From the NCBI GenBank assembly GCA_027487835.1, contig JAIYCU010000037.1:1-64000 (forward strand): a stretch of DNA of 64,000 nt. Reading direction: 5' to 3'. Of this stretch, positions 38,382-47,325 are shown in pieces (position 1 is the first letter of the stretch; each line of letters starts with the position of its first letter). A program made the position numbers and the translations under genes. This DNA comes from Bacteroidota bacterium (GTDB lineage: Bacteria; Bacteroidota; Bacteroidia; UKL13-3). The notes beneath the pieces were generated by a model that saw nothing but the letters and a program-made list of their open reading frames with translations, searched no databases and was not told the DNA's origin.

Positions 38382-39374
38382 ATGAAAGTTGCTGTGGTAG
38401 GGGCTACCGGTTTGGTAGGGACAATGATGTTACAAGTATTGGCAGAAAGAAATTTTCCTATAACGGACTTAATTTTGGTTGCCTCGGAAAAGTCGGTAGG
38501 AAAGAAAATAAGTTTTAAAGGAAAGGATTACATAGTTCAAAGCATGGAAGATGCGATTGCGGCTAAGCCACAAGTTGCTTTGTTCTCTGCAGGTGGAAGT
38601 ACTTCTTTAGCATGGGCACCTAAGTTTGCTGCCGCAGGTATTTATGTAATAGATAACTCTTCTGCATGGCGAATGAACCCAGCGCATAAGTTGGTGGTGC
38701 CAGAAATAAATGCAAACAGGCTTACACGTGAAGATTTTATCATTGCTAATCCAAATTGCTCAACCATACAAATGGTGGCTGTTTTACAGCCCTTGCACCA
38801 ACGTTTTCAAATCAAAAGGGTAGTCGTTTCTACCTATCAAAGTGTTACGGGAACAGGGGTAAAAGCGGTGCAGCAATTAGAGAATGAAAGGCAAGGCATA
38901 CAAGGAGAAATGGCCTATAAATATCCCATTGATAAAAATGCGATCCCACAAATAGATGTATTTTTAGAAAATGGGTACACCAAAGAAGAAATGAAAATGG
39001 TGAATGAGACCTGCAAGATTATGGGGGATGACAGCATTAAAGTAAGCGCAACTTGTGTGCGTATTCCAGTTATTGGTGGACATTCTGAAAGTGTAAATAT
39101 TAGCTTTTCAAAGACGGTAGATATCAAAGAAGTTACTCAACTTTTGGCAGCAGCACCAGGAATTGTTTTGCAAGATAATCCTGCCGAGGCTTTGTATCCA
39201 ATGCCACTTACCGCGCATAATAGAGATGAAGTTTTTGTGGGTAGAATTAGAATGGATGAGTCGTTTCCTAATGCCATTAACCTTTGGATAGTTTCTGATA
39301 ACTTAAGAAAAGGGGCTGCCACTAATGCAATACAAATTGCTGAGTACATGTATTCAAATGGTTTTTTTGCTTAA
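38382..39374 (+). CDS. asd: Aspartate-semialdehyde dehydrogenase
   Basis: 330 residues from ATG 38382 (a TTG lies 9 bp upstream). It reduces aspartyl phosphate to aspartate semialdehyde for lysine, threonine and methionine synthesis. The NADP loop is GATGLVGTMM at about 8-17. VIDNSSAWRM is a cofactor motif, the catalytic Cys126 is in NPNCSTIQ, and RIPVIGGHSES holds the substrate and catalytic residues. Its stop overlaps the start of the cytochrome b5-like gene (TAATG). Confidence 0.94.
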   Translation: MKVAVVGATGLVGTMMLQVLAERNFPITDLILVASEKSVGKKISFKGKDYIVQSMEDAIAAKPQVALFSAGGSTSLAWAPKFAAAGIYVIDNSSAWRMNPAHKLVVPEINANRLTREDFIIANPNCSTIQMVAVLQPLHQRFQIKRVVVSTYQSVTGTGVKAVQQLENERQGIQGEMAYKYPIDKNAIPQIDVFLENGYTKEEMKMVNETCKIMGDDSIKVSATCVRIPVIGGHSESVNISFSKTVDIKEVTQLLAAAPGIVLQDNPAEALYPMPLTAHNRDEVFVGRIRMDESFPNAINLWIVSDNLRKGAATNAIQIAEYMYSNGFFA

Positions 39375-39616
39375 TGGAAAAAGAACTTCCCGTTTACACG
39401 CACGCTCAATTAGCCCTTAGAAATGGCCAAGATAAAGAGCAAATATGGGTGGCCTTTCAAGGGCTAATTTATGATGTTACACGCAGCCGACTTTGGAGAA
39501 ATGGAAAGCATTATGAGCATTGGGCTGGGCAAGATTTAACAGCTGAGCTTGCCGATGCTCCGCACAATCAGAATGTTTTTGATAAGTATGAAGTTATTGG
39601 GAAGCTATTAGGTTAG
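39374..39616 (+). CDS. Small cytochrome b5-like haem/steroid-binding protein
   Basis: 80 residues, a single domain without signal or anchor. It follows the short prokaryotic cytochrome b5-like pattern: WVAFQGLIYDVT, then a Trp-x-x-Gly-x-His stretch (RLWRNGKHYEHWAGQDLT), and ADAPHNQNVFDKY with a second His. The two His could ligate haem, as in the membrane-associated progesterone receptor-like group. Overlap with asd by one base implies coupled translation. The function is unknown. Confidence 0.7.
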   Translation: MEKELPVYTHAQLALRNGQDKEQIWVAFQGLIYDVTRSRLWRNGKHYEHWAGQDLTAELADAPHNQNVFDKYEVIGKLLG

Positions 39617-40372
39617 TTCCACCCACACAGGGCAATGGTCTGAGTGTTTGGCCTCAGGCATAATCCCCGCATCGAGTAGTTTCGAATGCAGATTTTCACT
39701 TACTAAGCAATAGTCTATACGCCAACCTTTGTTATTATTGCGCGCATTGGCCCGATAGCTCCACCAGCTATATTGGTGGGGTTGCGGGTAGAAATTTCTA
39801 AAACTATCTACAAATCCCTTTTGAATAAATTGCTCAAACCACTCACGTTCCTCTGGTAAAAAACCGCTGCTATTTTTATTAGAAGCTGGGTCGTGAATGT
39901 CGATGGGTTTATGGCAAATATTATAATCTCCGCAAATTATCAATTCATCACGAGTGGCTTTAAGTTCCTTAATATAGTGATCAAAAAAACTTAACCATTC
40001 CATTTTATAAGCTTGACGTTCCTCACTACTAGAGCCACTTGGCATGTAAACACTTATTACACTTGTGTTGCCAAAATCTGCTCTGATAATACGCCCCTCA
40101 TTATCCCAAACAGGGTTGTCAAAGCCATACACCACCTTATCAGGTTTTATTTTTGAAAAAATAGCCACACCACTATACCCTTTTTTTTCTGCACTGAACC
40201 AATATTGATATGGGTATCCAATTACATCAAATAAGTAAGATTGAACTTGGTCGGAATTTGCTTTTACCTCTTGAAAGCAGTAAACATCAGCCTTTTGGGC
40301 CTGCATAAAATCTACCAAGCCTTTGCTCATGGCAGAACGAATGCCATTTATATTGTAGGATATTATTTTCAT
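39608..40372 (-). CDS. xth: Exodeoxyribonuclease III
   Basis: 254 residues. It is an AP endonuclease and 3'-5' exonuclease for base-excision repair. SYNINGIRSAMSKG opens the fold. The metal-binding Glu lies in CFQEVKA, GDYNICH carries the catalytic Asp and Asn, and KHSDHCPVWVEL carries the catalytic Asp-His pair. WWSYRANARNNNKGWRIDY is conserved in ExoIII. It overlaps the cytochrome b5-like gene tail-to-tail by 9 bp. Confidence 0.93.
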   Translation of the reverse strand: MKIISYNINGIRSAMSKGLVDFMQAQKADVYCFQEVKANSDQVQSYLFDVIGYPYQYWFSAEKKGYSGVAIFSKIKPDKVVYGFDNPVWDNEGRIIRADFGNTSVISVYMPSGSSSEERQAYKMEWLSFFDHYIKELKATRDELIICGDYNICHKPIDIHDPASNKNSSGFLPEEREWFEQFIQKGFVDSFRNFYPQPHQYSWWSYRANARNNNKGWRIDYCLVSENLHSKLLDAGIMPEAKHSDHCPVWVELT

Positions 40373-40466
40373 GAACTACAAGAATAAGCAAGCCACGAAA
40401 AAAAATATTCATTTTATTATAAAATGTTGCATTTAAATGGTGCAGTTTTTACACATTTGCACCCGC

Positions 40467-40958
40467 ATGAGTGTAGAGGTAAAAAAGTCTAAAATTCCTA
40501 ATGCAGGCAAAGGCCTGTTTGCAAAGGCAACTTTCAAAAGAGGTGAACCTATTTTGGAATATACTGGTGAGCAAATTACCTGGGCAGAGTGTCAAAAGCG
40601 CAATGAGGCCTTAGACGGTGTAGGTGCCTATTACTTTTATATTTCTGAGAGAAAATGCGTAGATGCATTATACCGATTAGACTCAATGGCGCGTTATGCC
40701 AATGATGCCGCTGGTTTTGCAAGAATTCCAGGGATTAGAAATAATTCCAGGTTCGAAATTATCAAAGGCAAACCCTTTATTGTGGCCAGCAGAACTATAC
40801 TTTCAGGCGATGAGATTTATGTTGGTTATGGCCGCGAATACTGGGCTGCAATGAGACATAATGGTTTTGACCCAAATAAAAAGAAAACAAAAAAAACAAG
40901 CAAGAGCTCCAAAGAGTTGGAAAATCAACCAGTTCCTAAAAGAGAGGCCAAACATTAA
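40467..40958 (+). CDS. SET-domain protein (putative lysine methyltransferase)
   Basis: 163 residues from ATG 40467 (an in-frame ATG at 40437 is possible). The SET fold is evident: KIPNAGKGLFAKATFKRGEPI at the start (GxG SAM loop), a central RYANDAAGF in place of the canonical NHS motif, and GDEIYVGYGREYW with the catalytic Tyr region. No pre-SET or post-SET Cys clusters are present. The last 30 residues are a Lys/Ser tail (KKKTKKTSKSSK) that might contact nucleic acid. Bacterial SET proteins can methylate host or own proteins. The target here is unknown. Confidence 0.8.
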   Translation: MSVEVKKSKIPNAGKGLFAKATFKRGEPILEYTGEQITWAECQKRNEALDGVGAYYFYISERKCVDALYRLDSMARYANDAAGFARIPGIRNNSRFEIIKGKPFIVASRTILSGDEIYVGYGREYWAAMRHNGFDPNKKKTKKTSKSSKELENQPVPKREAKH

Positions 40959-40989
40959 GTTTTGTCTATACGCTTGATATTACCTAAAA

Positions 40990-41020
40990 TTGTAGAGAAT
41001 AAAGAAACTAAGTAAATTTG
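40990..41020 (+). promoter_or_regulatory. Promoter of the DUF4468 gene
   Basis: TTG (40990-40992) and TAAATTTG (41013-41020) are separated by 20 nt, an ideal Bacteroidota promoter. The first in-frame ATG (41024) is only 3 nt downstream, so translation more likely begins at 41048 or 41063. Confidence 0.65.
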
Positions 41021-41047
41021 AAGATGTTAGCAGGAAAAATTTTAGCT

Positions 41048-41743
41048 ATGAGTAAGGAAAGAATGAAATACTTCGGCCTTTTTATTTTATTAATGTTGGC
41101 TTTTGGGTCAACCCAAATTCACGCGCAAGTACAGGATGAATCTACACCTGGTTTCGACTTTGGTTCGCCAGATTCCACATCTAATGATACGGCTGCGCAA
41201 GAAGGGGATGCAGAGCCTGGCAATAAAGGCGCACCCGTTAAACCTTATGAGCGAATTGTTTTGTACATCGACTCTGCTACCAATCTCATCACTTATTATG
41301 GTGTTATTGAACAAGAAGAAAGTGGTTCAGATTCCCTTTATTCTAGAGCTAAACGTTGGGCCAGCAAAACTTATGGAAAAGAAATAAAGGTAGAAGTAGA
41401 TAAGCGTAACCAAAAGCTAACTTATATTGGAAGAATTCCAGCCTACGCCTATATCAACAAATACTCTAAAAGGCCCTTGGGTACTTTTGAATTTAAAATG
41501 ACCTTTCTAATCAAAGAAGGGAGATATAAATACGTTATTTCAAATTTAGTGCATGAATCGGTAAAGCCTGCTGATGCCGCCAAGGCAACACGCAACTATT
41601 TTGAGTATTACTATACCTCAACCACAAAAATTAGGGAGAACGATACCGTTTTACGCATGGCAGATATAGAAATCAATAAAATGATTGATGGTATGATTGC
41701 TGCCATGAAAGATCCAATTTTAGTAGACGAAGACGATTGGTAG
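41048..41743 (+). CDS. Exported DUF4468-like protein
   Basis: 231 residues from ATG 41048. Alternatives are ATG 41024 and 41063; the promoter at 41013-41020 makes 41024 leaderless. A signal peptide (KYFGLFILLMLAFGSTQIHAQ in part) is followed by a Ser/Thr/Asp-rich linker. The C-terminal domain reads IRIPAYAY-like strands, FEFKMTFLIKEGRYKY and NLVHE, in the style of the Bacteroidota DUF4468 (TBP-like fold) family. Predicted periplasmic; function unknown. Confidence 0.6.
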   Translation: MSKERMKYFGLFILLMLAFGSTQIHAQVQDESTPGFDFGSPDSTSNDTAAQEGDAEPGNKGAPVKPYERIVLYIDSATNLITYYGVIEQEESGSDSLYSRAKRWASKTYGKEIKVEVDKRNQKLTYIGRIPAYAYINKYSKRPLGTFEFKMTFLIKEGRYKYVISNLVHESVKPADAAKATRNYFEYYYTSTTKIRENDTVLRMADIEINKMIDGMIAAMKDPILVDEDDW

Positions 41744-41750
41744 TAGTTGC

Positions 41751-42500
41751 TTAAACAACTTTAAAATAATAATCGCCCTCTTCCCAATTTAATAAGTCTT
41801 TATCGGCCAAAGCAACTAATTCACCTTGCTTTAGGCAATGCGCGCTGTATCCTAGTGGCTGTAACAATGAAATAAGAGATTGCCTATTTTCAGGCGTATT
41901 GATTTCTATTTGAATCAATGGCTTAAATTTAGCTAAGGTTTTTAGCATTTGTGGGAATAATATAACCTCGTAACCTTCTACATCACACTTCACAAAATTA
42001 AGTTTCTCCAGATCCTTAAAAAGCACATCTGGAACTTTCATTTGGGCTTGGAAAGTTTGTAAAGAAGCTGCTTCGTTTTGGTCGACTATTTTGGTAAGCC
42101 CATGTCTAAATACACCATTTATAGTTGGGGTTCCAAGGGTAATTTCCTTTTCTTCTGAGCCAAGTGCAAAGGGTAAAATACTTGTGTTTTTTAGTCGGTT
42201 TGAACCAAGATTCTTTTTAAGTATGCCTGCAAATAAAGGCACAGGTTCTACCGCATAAACTTTTCCATTTGCGCCGGATAAGTCGGAAAGAAAGGTAGCA
42301 TAATAACCCACATTTGCGCCTATATCTAAACAAACGAATCCGGGCTGAACGATTTTTTGTAAATGGAAAAGTTCAGGATATTTGTCTTTTAAAAATCCAG
42401 CCCTAATAATTTTCAAATATGCTGCACTCACCAACGATAAATAAGTTTCTTGGCCAAGTGCATTAAATAGTGCCGACCTCAGGCGTTGTTCTAAATTCAT
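41751..42500 (-). CDS. FkbM-family SAM-dependent methyltransferase
   Basis: 249 residues. FVCLDIGANVGYYATFLSDL near residue 55 is the SAM-binding motif typical of the FkbM family, and KVYAVEPVP follows with the acidic ribose contact. KCDVEGYEVILFPQ is the family's late motif. Members O-methylate sugars or other small substrates, often in surface polysaccharides. It overlaps the upstream DUF4834 gene by 4 bp. Confidence 0.85.
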   Translation of the reverse strand: MNLEQRLRSALFNALGQETYLSLVSAAYLKIIRAGFLKDKYPELFHLQKIVQPGFVCLDIGANVGYYATFLSDLSGANGKVYAVEPVPLFAGILKKNLGSNRLKNTSILPFALGSEEKEITLGTPTINGVFRHGLTKIVDQNEAASLQTFQAQMKVPDVLFKDLEKLNFVKCDVEGYEVILFPQMLKTLAKFKPLIQIEINTPENRQSLISLLQPLGYSAHCLKQGELVALADKDLLNWEEGDYYFKVV

Positions 42501-42730
42501 TCTTTTACTTCTTCAAAATCTACATACTCGCCTAATTGGTCTTTTTTAGATTTTTGTTTTTGTTGAACCCTTGGGTCAACCGTTACTTTGCCCTCTTCCT
42601 CTTCATTAGGTTCATTAGAATGGTAATGATTGTGCTGAGAGTAATTATAAACCTTTGCACCAAATAAACCTCCAAATACATACCTGAAGATTACATAGAA
42701 AAGAATAACGTAGAGCAAAAACTTAAACAT
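42497..42730 (-). CDS. DUF4834-like small membrane protein
   Basis: 77 residues. One N-terminal helix (FKFLLYVILFYVIFRYVFGG) is followed by a polar His/Asn-rich stretch and an acidic segment, ending LGEYVDFEEVKE. That closing motif is typical of the short Bacteroidota DUF4834 family of unknown function. It precedes the FkbM gene with a 4-bp overlap. Confidence 0.65.
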   Translation of the reverse strand: MFKFLLYVILFYVIFRYVFGGLFGAKVYNYSQHNHYHSNEPNEEEEGKVTVDPRVQQKQKSKKDQLGEYVDFEEVKE

Positions 42731-42762
42731 AAATCGTAATTAAGGAAGGCAAAGATGCAAAA

Positions 42763-42793
42763 AAAAAGTAAGTGAACGAAACGCTTACTTTTT
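42763..42793 (-). terminator. Intrinsic terminator of msrB
   Basis: AAAAAGTAAGTG (42763-42774) pairs with CGCTTACTTTTT (42782-42793), a 12-bp stem (one G-T pair) with a 7-nt loop. On the minus strand the hairpin begins within the last codons of msrB and is followed by nine T residues. The A/T symmetry would also allow termination on the plus strand. Confidence 0.75.
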
Positions 42794-43321
42794 ATTAAAT
42801 TTCAAAGAAGCGCCATTTACGCAATACCTTAAGCCAGTTTTATCTTTTGGTCCATCATCAAACACATGTCCAAGATGACCGCCACATTTTGCGCACATGA
42901 TTTCTGTTCTCACCATGCCGTGTGTAGTATCTGTTTTCGTAACAATTTTAGCAGGGTCAAGGGCTTCAAAAAAGCTTGGCCAGCCACATCCACTGTCAAA
43001 TTTGGAATCTGAAGTAAATAATTCATTTCCACAGGCAGCACAAGTATAAAGTCCGCCATCATAATTTTCTTCTAATGCACTCGTAAAAGGGCGTTCGGTA
43101 CCTTTTTGTCTTAATATATAATATTGTTCGGGCGTTAAAGTGCTTTGCCATTCGCTGTCAGGCTTTTGGGCTTCGAATACAAATTTGTCTGAGATTTCTT
43201 TGTGTTTTGTGTTAGTAACCATTGGTTCACTTTTTTTGAGTTTATTGTTTACTTGCGCGTCGCATGCCGAAGTATATAACATTATTAAGGCAGCAAAGGT
43301 TAGGATTGTTTTGGTATTCAT
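42785..43321 (-). CDS. msrB: Exported peptide-methionine (R)-S-oxide reductase
   Basis: 178 residues. A lipoprotein-like signal ends LYTSAC (Cys20), so it acts in the cell envelope. The MsrB domain has the zinc ligands CAACGNE and CAKCGGH, with SGCGWPSF between them. The catalytic Cys lies in [11 protein letters not shown]. It reduces oxidised methionine in exported proteins. It starts just inside the end of the FAD gene (4-bp overlap), and its stop codon lies in the terminator stem. Confidence 0.92.
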   Translation of the reverse strand: MNTKTILTFAALIMLYTSACDAQVNNKLKKSEPMVTNTKHKEISDKFVFEAQKPDSEWQSTLTPEQYYILRQKGTERPFTSALEENYDGGLYTCAACGNELFTSDSKFDSGCGWPSFFEALDPAKIVTKTDTTHGMVRTEIMCAKCGGHLGHVFDDGPKDKTGLRYCVNGASLKFNKK

Positions 43322-44892
43322 GCATTTTTAACGACAAGGCTAGCTATTTTGTTTTTTATGCCTTGCGCCACATTTTCTCCATCCATGGCGGCAGAAACAA
43401 TTCCTCCTGCATATCCTGCACCTTCACCACAAGGATAAAGGCCTTCAATTTCTGGATGGCACAGGGTTTCTTTGATTCTTGGAATTCTTACTGGCGATGA
43501 AGTTCTGGATTCTGTTGCCACAAGAATGGCTTCATTGGTAAGGTATCCCTTCATTTTTTTACCAAAAGCAGATAATCCACCGCGTAAAGCCTTTCCAACA
43601 AAAGAAGGTAGCACCTCCATTAAATTTGCACTGTGGGTGCCTGGCAGGTATGAGCAATCGGGAAGAGAGTTTGAAACTTTTCCATTTATAAAATCACTCA
43701 TGCGCTGGGCAGGTGCTTTTAAACTCTTATCACCTACCTCAAAGCAATGCTTCTCTACTTCCTGCTGAAAAGCAAGGCCTGCTAAGTTCCCTTCTTTTGC
43801 ATAAGGTTTAAAATCGTCGAGTGTTAGTGCCACCACCATTCCGCTATTTGCAAACGGATTATTACGTTTGCTTGGGCTCCAACCATTTACTACAATTTCA
43901 CCAGGGGCAGTCATTGCTGGTGCAATAATGCCGCCAGGACACATGCAAAAACTAAAGACACCTCTACCATTAACCTGTTCTACTAGGCTATAACTAGAGG
44001 CAGGAAGAAATGAATCGCGGTGAGATTCACATTTATATTGAATTTGATCTATTAAGACTTGTGGATGTTCTATCCTTACACCAAGGGCAAAGGGCTTTGC
44101 CTCTATCAGGATGTTTTTTTGTGCAAGTAACCTAAAAATATCCCTTGCCGAATGGCCTGTTGCCAAAATGAGGTGTTCAAAATTATAGCTTTGTTCATTT
44201 GCAATGAGGCCTTTTAAGGTTTTACCCTGCAAAATAAAATCTGTGACACATGCATTGAAATGAATTACCCCACCACATTTTTCAATATTTTGACGCATGG
44301 CGGTAATAATTTGAGGTAATTTATTGGTGCCAATATGCGGGTGAGCTTCATATAAAATTGAAGCATCTGCCCCATGGGCAACCAAAATGTTCAGAATGCG
44401 CTTTATGTCTCCGCGTTTGCTGGCGCGCGTATAAAGTTTGCCATCACTGTAGGTTCCCGCGCCACCTTCTCCAAAGCAATAATTACTATCTGGGTTTACG
44501 GTATTGTTCTTGGTAATGTCTGCCAAATCTCTTCGTCTCTCTCTCACTGCCTTGCCACGTTCAAAAATTACTGGGCGTAAGCCAAGTTCAATTAACTTAA
44601 TGGCTGCAAATAAACCTGCTGGGCCAGCCCCTATAATGGCTACTTCTTTGGCATTCTCCACATTTTGCCAGTGTATTTCAAATGGGTTTTCTTCTGGTTT
44701 TTGGTTGACCCAAACAGATAATTGAAGTTTATAATGAATTGGCTTTCGACGCGCATCCAAACTCTTTCGTTCAATCTTTAAATCACTGATTTCACTTAGG
44801 TTCAAACCGAATTGTTTACTTACCAAATTCAAAAGAATATCATGGCTAGAAGCCTGCTCAGGCGTTACATTTATCTCAATTATTTTGTGCAT
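43318..44892 (-). CDS. FAD-dependent dehydrogenase (COG2509 type)
   Basis: 524 residues. An N-terminal 80-residue alpha/beta lead precedes the FAD-binding loop [14 protein letters not shown] near residue 90. [31 protein letters not shown] and ATGHSARDI follow, and near the C-terminus [20 protein letters not shown]. This order matches COG2509 uncharacterised FAD-dependent dehydrogenases. Co-translation with msrB (4-bp overlap) hints at a redox link, which is an inference. Confidence 0.85.
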   Translation of the reverse strand: MHKIIEINVTPEQASSHDILLNLVSKQFGLNLSEISDLKIERKSLDARRKPIHYKLQLSVWVNQKPEENPFEIHWQNVENAKEVAIIGAGPAGLFAAIKLIELGLRPVIFERGKAVRERRRDLADITKNNTVNPDSNYCFGEGGAGTYSDGKLYTRASKRGDIKRILNILVAHGADASILYEAHPHIGTNKLPQIITAMRQNIEKCGGVIHFNACVTDFILQGKTLKGLIANEQSYNFEHLILATGHSARDIFRLLAQKNILIEAKPFALGVRIEHPQVLIDQIQYKCESHRDSFLPASSYSLVEQVNGRGVFSFCMCPGGIIAPAMTAPGEIVVNGWSPSKRNNPFANSGMVVALTLDDFKPYAKEGNLAGLAFQQEVEKHCFEVGDKSLKAPAQRMSDFINGKVSNSLPDCSYLPGTHSANLMEVLPSFVGKALRGGLSAFGKKMKGYLTNEAILVATESRTSSPVRIPRIKETLCHPEIEGLYPCGEGAGYAGGIVSAAMDGENVAQGIKNKIASLVVKNA

Positions 44893-45033
44893 ATCAGGTA
44901 GTTATCCTAAAAATGCAAAGATGCATAAAATTTAAACTTTCTAATGCAAGTAAAGCGTTGGCTTTGAATCTTATTGTGGATGTTATTTTGAGTTTTAGCC
45001 TGTAACATATTTTTATAGAATAAATTATCCGCT

Positions 45034-45041
45034 TACCTTTG
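45034..45041 (+). promoter_or_regulatory. -7 box upstream of the transketolase N-terminal subunit
   Basis: TACCTTTG matches TAnnTTTG, and the expected transcript start lies about 12 nt before ATG 45060. No good TTG is seen at -33. It makes the in-frame TTG at 45039 an unlikely start. Confidence 0.45.
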
Positions 45042-45059
45042 GCCAATAAAGAATATAAA

Positions 45060-45911
45060 ATGGCTCAGTTATCTGCTATAGAATTATCGCAAGTATCCTC
45101 GCAAGTAAGAAGAGATATCCTTAGAATGGTGCATGCCTGTAAAAGTGGTCATCCAGGCGGTAGCCTTGGTTGTGCCGACTATTTTGCAGCACTTTATTTT
45201 AATATTTTAAATCATACACCTGATTTTAAAATGGATGGAATAGGCGAAGATGTTTTTTTCCTTTCAAACGGGCATATTTCTCCTGTTTTCTATAGCACGT
45301 TGGCAAGAGCAGGTTATTTTCCTGTTTCAGAATTAAGCACCTTTAGAAGATTAAATTCTAGGTTACAAGGACATCCAACTACCCATGAGCATTTACCAGG
45401 AATTAGAATTGCCTCTGGGTCCTTGGGTCAAGGTGTTTCGGTAGCTTGTGGCGCCGCTTTATCTAAAAAACTTAATGAGGATAAGGGATTAGTTCATGTA
45501 CTCATGGGCGATGGCGAAATAGAAGAAGGGCAAAATTGGGAGGCTTTTATGTTTGCCGCTCACCAAAAAATTGATAACTTAATTGTTACTATCGACTTTA
45601 ACGGTCAACAGATAGATGGCTCAACCCGTGAGGTAATGGGGATTGGTAATGATATTGAAGCAAAATTATTGGCTTTTGGATGGGATGTGCTTCACATGGA
45701 CGGCCATAATTTTGAAGACATCTTAAAGGTGATGAACATCGCTAAATCACACGCCGGAAAAGGGAAGCCAATTTTTATAATGATGAAAACAGAAATGGGT
45801 TATCCTGTAGATTTTATGATGGGTTCTCATAAATGGCATGGCGTTGCGCCCAATGACCAAGAATTAGAAAATGCACTTTCACAGTTACCTGAAACACTAG
45901 GCGATTATTAA
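45060..45911 (+). CDS. Transketolase, N-terminal (TPP-binding) subunit
   Basis: 283 residues from ATG 45060. This is the first half of a split transketolase. CKSGHPGGSLGCADYFAALY at the start, SNGHISPVFYSTLA, GSLGQGVSVACG and GDGEIEEGQNWEAF followed by ID-x-N (the thiamine diphosphate/metal site) are the canonical motifs. It transfers two-carbon units in the pentose phosphate pathway, together with the C-terminal subunit at 47326. A vWA gene sits between the halves. Confidence 0.92.
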   Translation: MAQLSAIELSQVSSQVRRDILRMVHACKSGHPGGSLGCADYFAALYFNILNHTPDFKMDGIGEDVFFLSNGHISPVFYSTLARAGYFPVSELSTFRRLNSRLQGHPTTHEHLPGIRIASGSLGQGVSVACGAALSKKLNEDKGLVHVLMGDGEIEEGQNWEAFMFAAHQKIDNLIVTIDFNGQQIDGSTREVMGIGNDIEAKLLAFGWDVLHMDGHNFEDILKVMNIAKSHAGKGKPIFIMMKTEMGYPVDFMMGSHKWHGVAPNDQELENALSQLPETLGDY

Positions 45912-45927
45912 GGCTCGTTAACTATTG

Positions 45928-47307
45928 ATGGGTAAAATAATTAGAAATATTCTCTTTTTGCTAGGCTGCTTTATTGCCTTAAAGGGGTCAGCGCAAAATC
46001 AAGCAAAACCAATCAAAACACGAATTTTGTTTTTGTTGGATGCCAGTGGAAGCATGTATGCTAAGTTAGAGAATGATTCAAGAATTAATGTAGCAAAGAA
46101 ATTACTTTCTCGCACTATTGATAGTATGGCAGGCCAAGCCAATTTAGAAATTGCTTTGCGGGTTTATGGTCATACCTCTCCACCTAATCAAAGAAATTGC
46201 CGTGATACCAGGCTAGAAGTTCCCTTTAGACCTAATAATTTTGAGGAGGTTAAAAAGAAAATTAATGGAATTACGCCCAAGGGCACGACACTCATTGCAC
46301 ATTCCTTGTTGCAAGCTTCTTATGATTTTCCTTCTGAGCCCAATACGCGAAATGTTATCATTTTAATAACTGACGGGATAGAGGAATGTCAAGGTGACCC
46401 ATGCGCCATCTCAGAGGCACTTCAAAGTAAAGGGGTTATTTTGAAGCCTTTTATTATCGGAGTTGGTTCAACCGAAGACTTTAGTAAAGCCTTTGAATGT
46501 GTTGGCCGTTACTATGATGCCAATACCGAGAAAGGATTTGAGGATGCATTGAATATTGTAGTTTCTCAAGCGCTTAATAATACCACTGCTCAAGTGAATT
46601 TATTAGACATTATGAGCAAGCCTACCGAGACCAATGTCAATATGAGCTTTTATGATATGAACTCTGGTCAGTTGGTTTATAATTATATGCATACAATTAA
46701 TCAACGGGGTGTGCCAGATACGGTGCAACTCGATCCAGTTTTTAGGTATAGAATGGTAGTGCATACCATTCCACCTGTGGTAAAAGAATTTATTGATGTT
46801 ACACCTGGTAAACATACCATCATAGGCGTAGATGCTCCACAAGGCGAATTACAAGTAAAGGTAGAAGGACTTACCAATTATAATAACCTTCAGTTTATTG
46901 TTAGAAAGCACAATAGTACACATACCTTACATGTTCAAGATGCAAGCGTAAAAGAAAAATACTTGGTTGGCAAATATGATGTAGAGGTGCTTTGTTTACC
47001 AAGGAAAATTTTTAGTGAGGTGAGTGTAGATCAAAGTCATACCACCACCATACAACTCCCACAGCCTGGTAAGTTAATCGTAAATTGCCAATTGCAAGAT
47101 TACTATGCAGACGTTTACCAAATGGTAAGAAATGAATTAACTTGGGTGTGCAAATTACCAGTTGATAGGCGAAACCATCAATTGATAATTCAACCAGGGG
47201 ACTACAAGATTATTTATAGGGCAAAAGGTAGTTCAAGAAGTAGCAATACTTTTGAGCGCTCCTTTAAGGTGAATAGCGGACAAGCAACAAATATTTTATT
47301 GAACTAA
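45928..47307 (+). CDS. Secreted vWA-domain protein
   Basis: 459 residues from ATG 45928. A signal peptide ends KGSAQ. The vWA domain (about 28-210) has a complete MIDAS: ILFLLDASGSMYAKL, a Thr in PKGTTLIA and an Asp in ITDGIEE. Two Cys (GVGS..CVGRYYD and EECQGDPC) suggest an exported fold. The rest is beta-rich, with repeated stretches such as GKHTIIGVDAPQGELQVKVEG. The gap to the transketolase stop is 16 bp, so it is cotranscribed. The ligand is unknown. Confidence 0.8.
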   Translation: MGKIIRNILFLLGCFIALKGSAQNQAKPIKTRILFLLDASGSMYAKLENDSRINVAKKLLSRTIDSMAGQANLEIALRVYGHTSPPNQRNCRDTRLEVPFRPNNFEEVKKKINGITPKGTTLIAHSLLQASYDFPSEPNTRNVIILITDGIEECQGDPCAISEALQSKGVILKPFIIGVGSTEDFSKAFECVGRYYDANTEKGFEDALNIVVSQALNNTTAQVNLLDIMSKPTETNVNMSFYDMNSGQLVYNYMHTINQRGVPDTVQLDPVFRYRMVVHTIPPVVKEFIDVTPGKHTIIGVDAPQGELQVKVEGLTNYNNLQFIVRKHNSTHTLHVQDASVKEKYLVGKYDVEVLCLPRKIFSEVSVDQSHTTTIQLPQPGKLIVNCQLQDYYADVYQMVRNELTWVCKLPVDRRNHQLIIQPGDYKIIYRAKGSSRSSNTFERSFKVNSGQATNILLN

Positions 47308-47325
47308 TATAATTTAGGAAACGGG

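Noticed and set aside
41744-41756. AGTTG/CAACT stem between the DUF4468 and FkbM genes as a bidirectional terminator
   Set aside because: Five base pairs with no T-tract on either strand.
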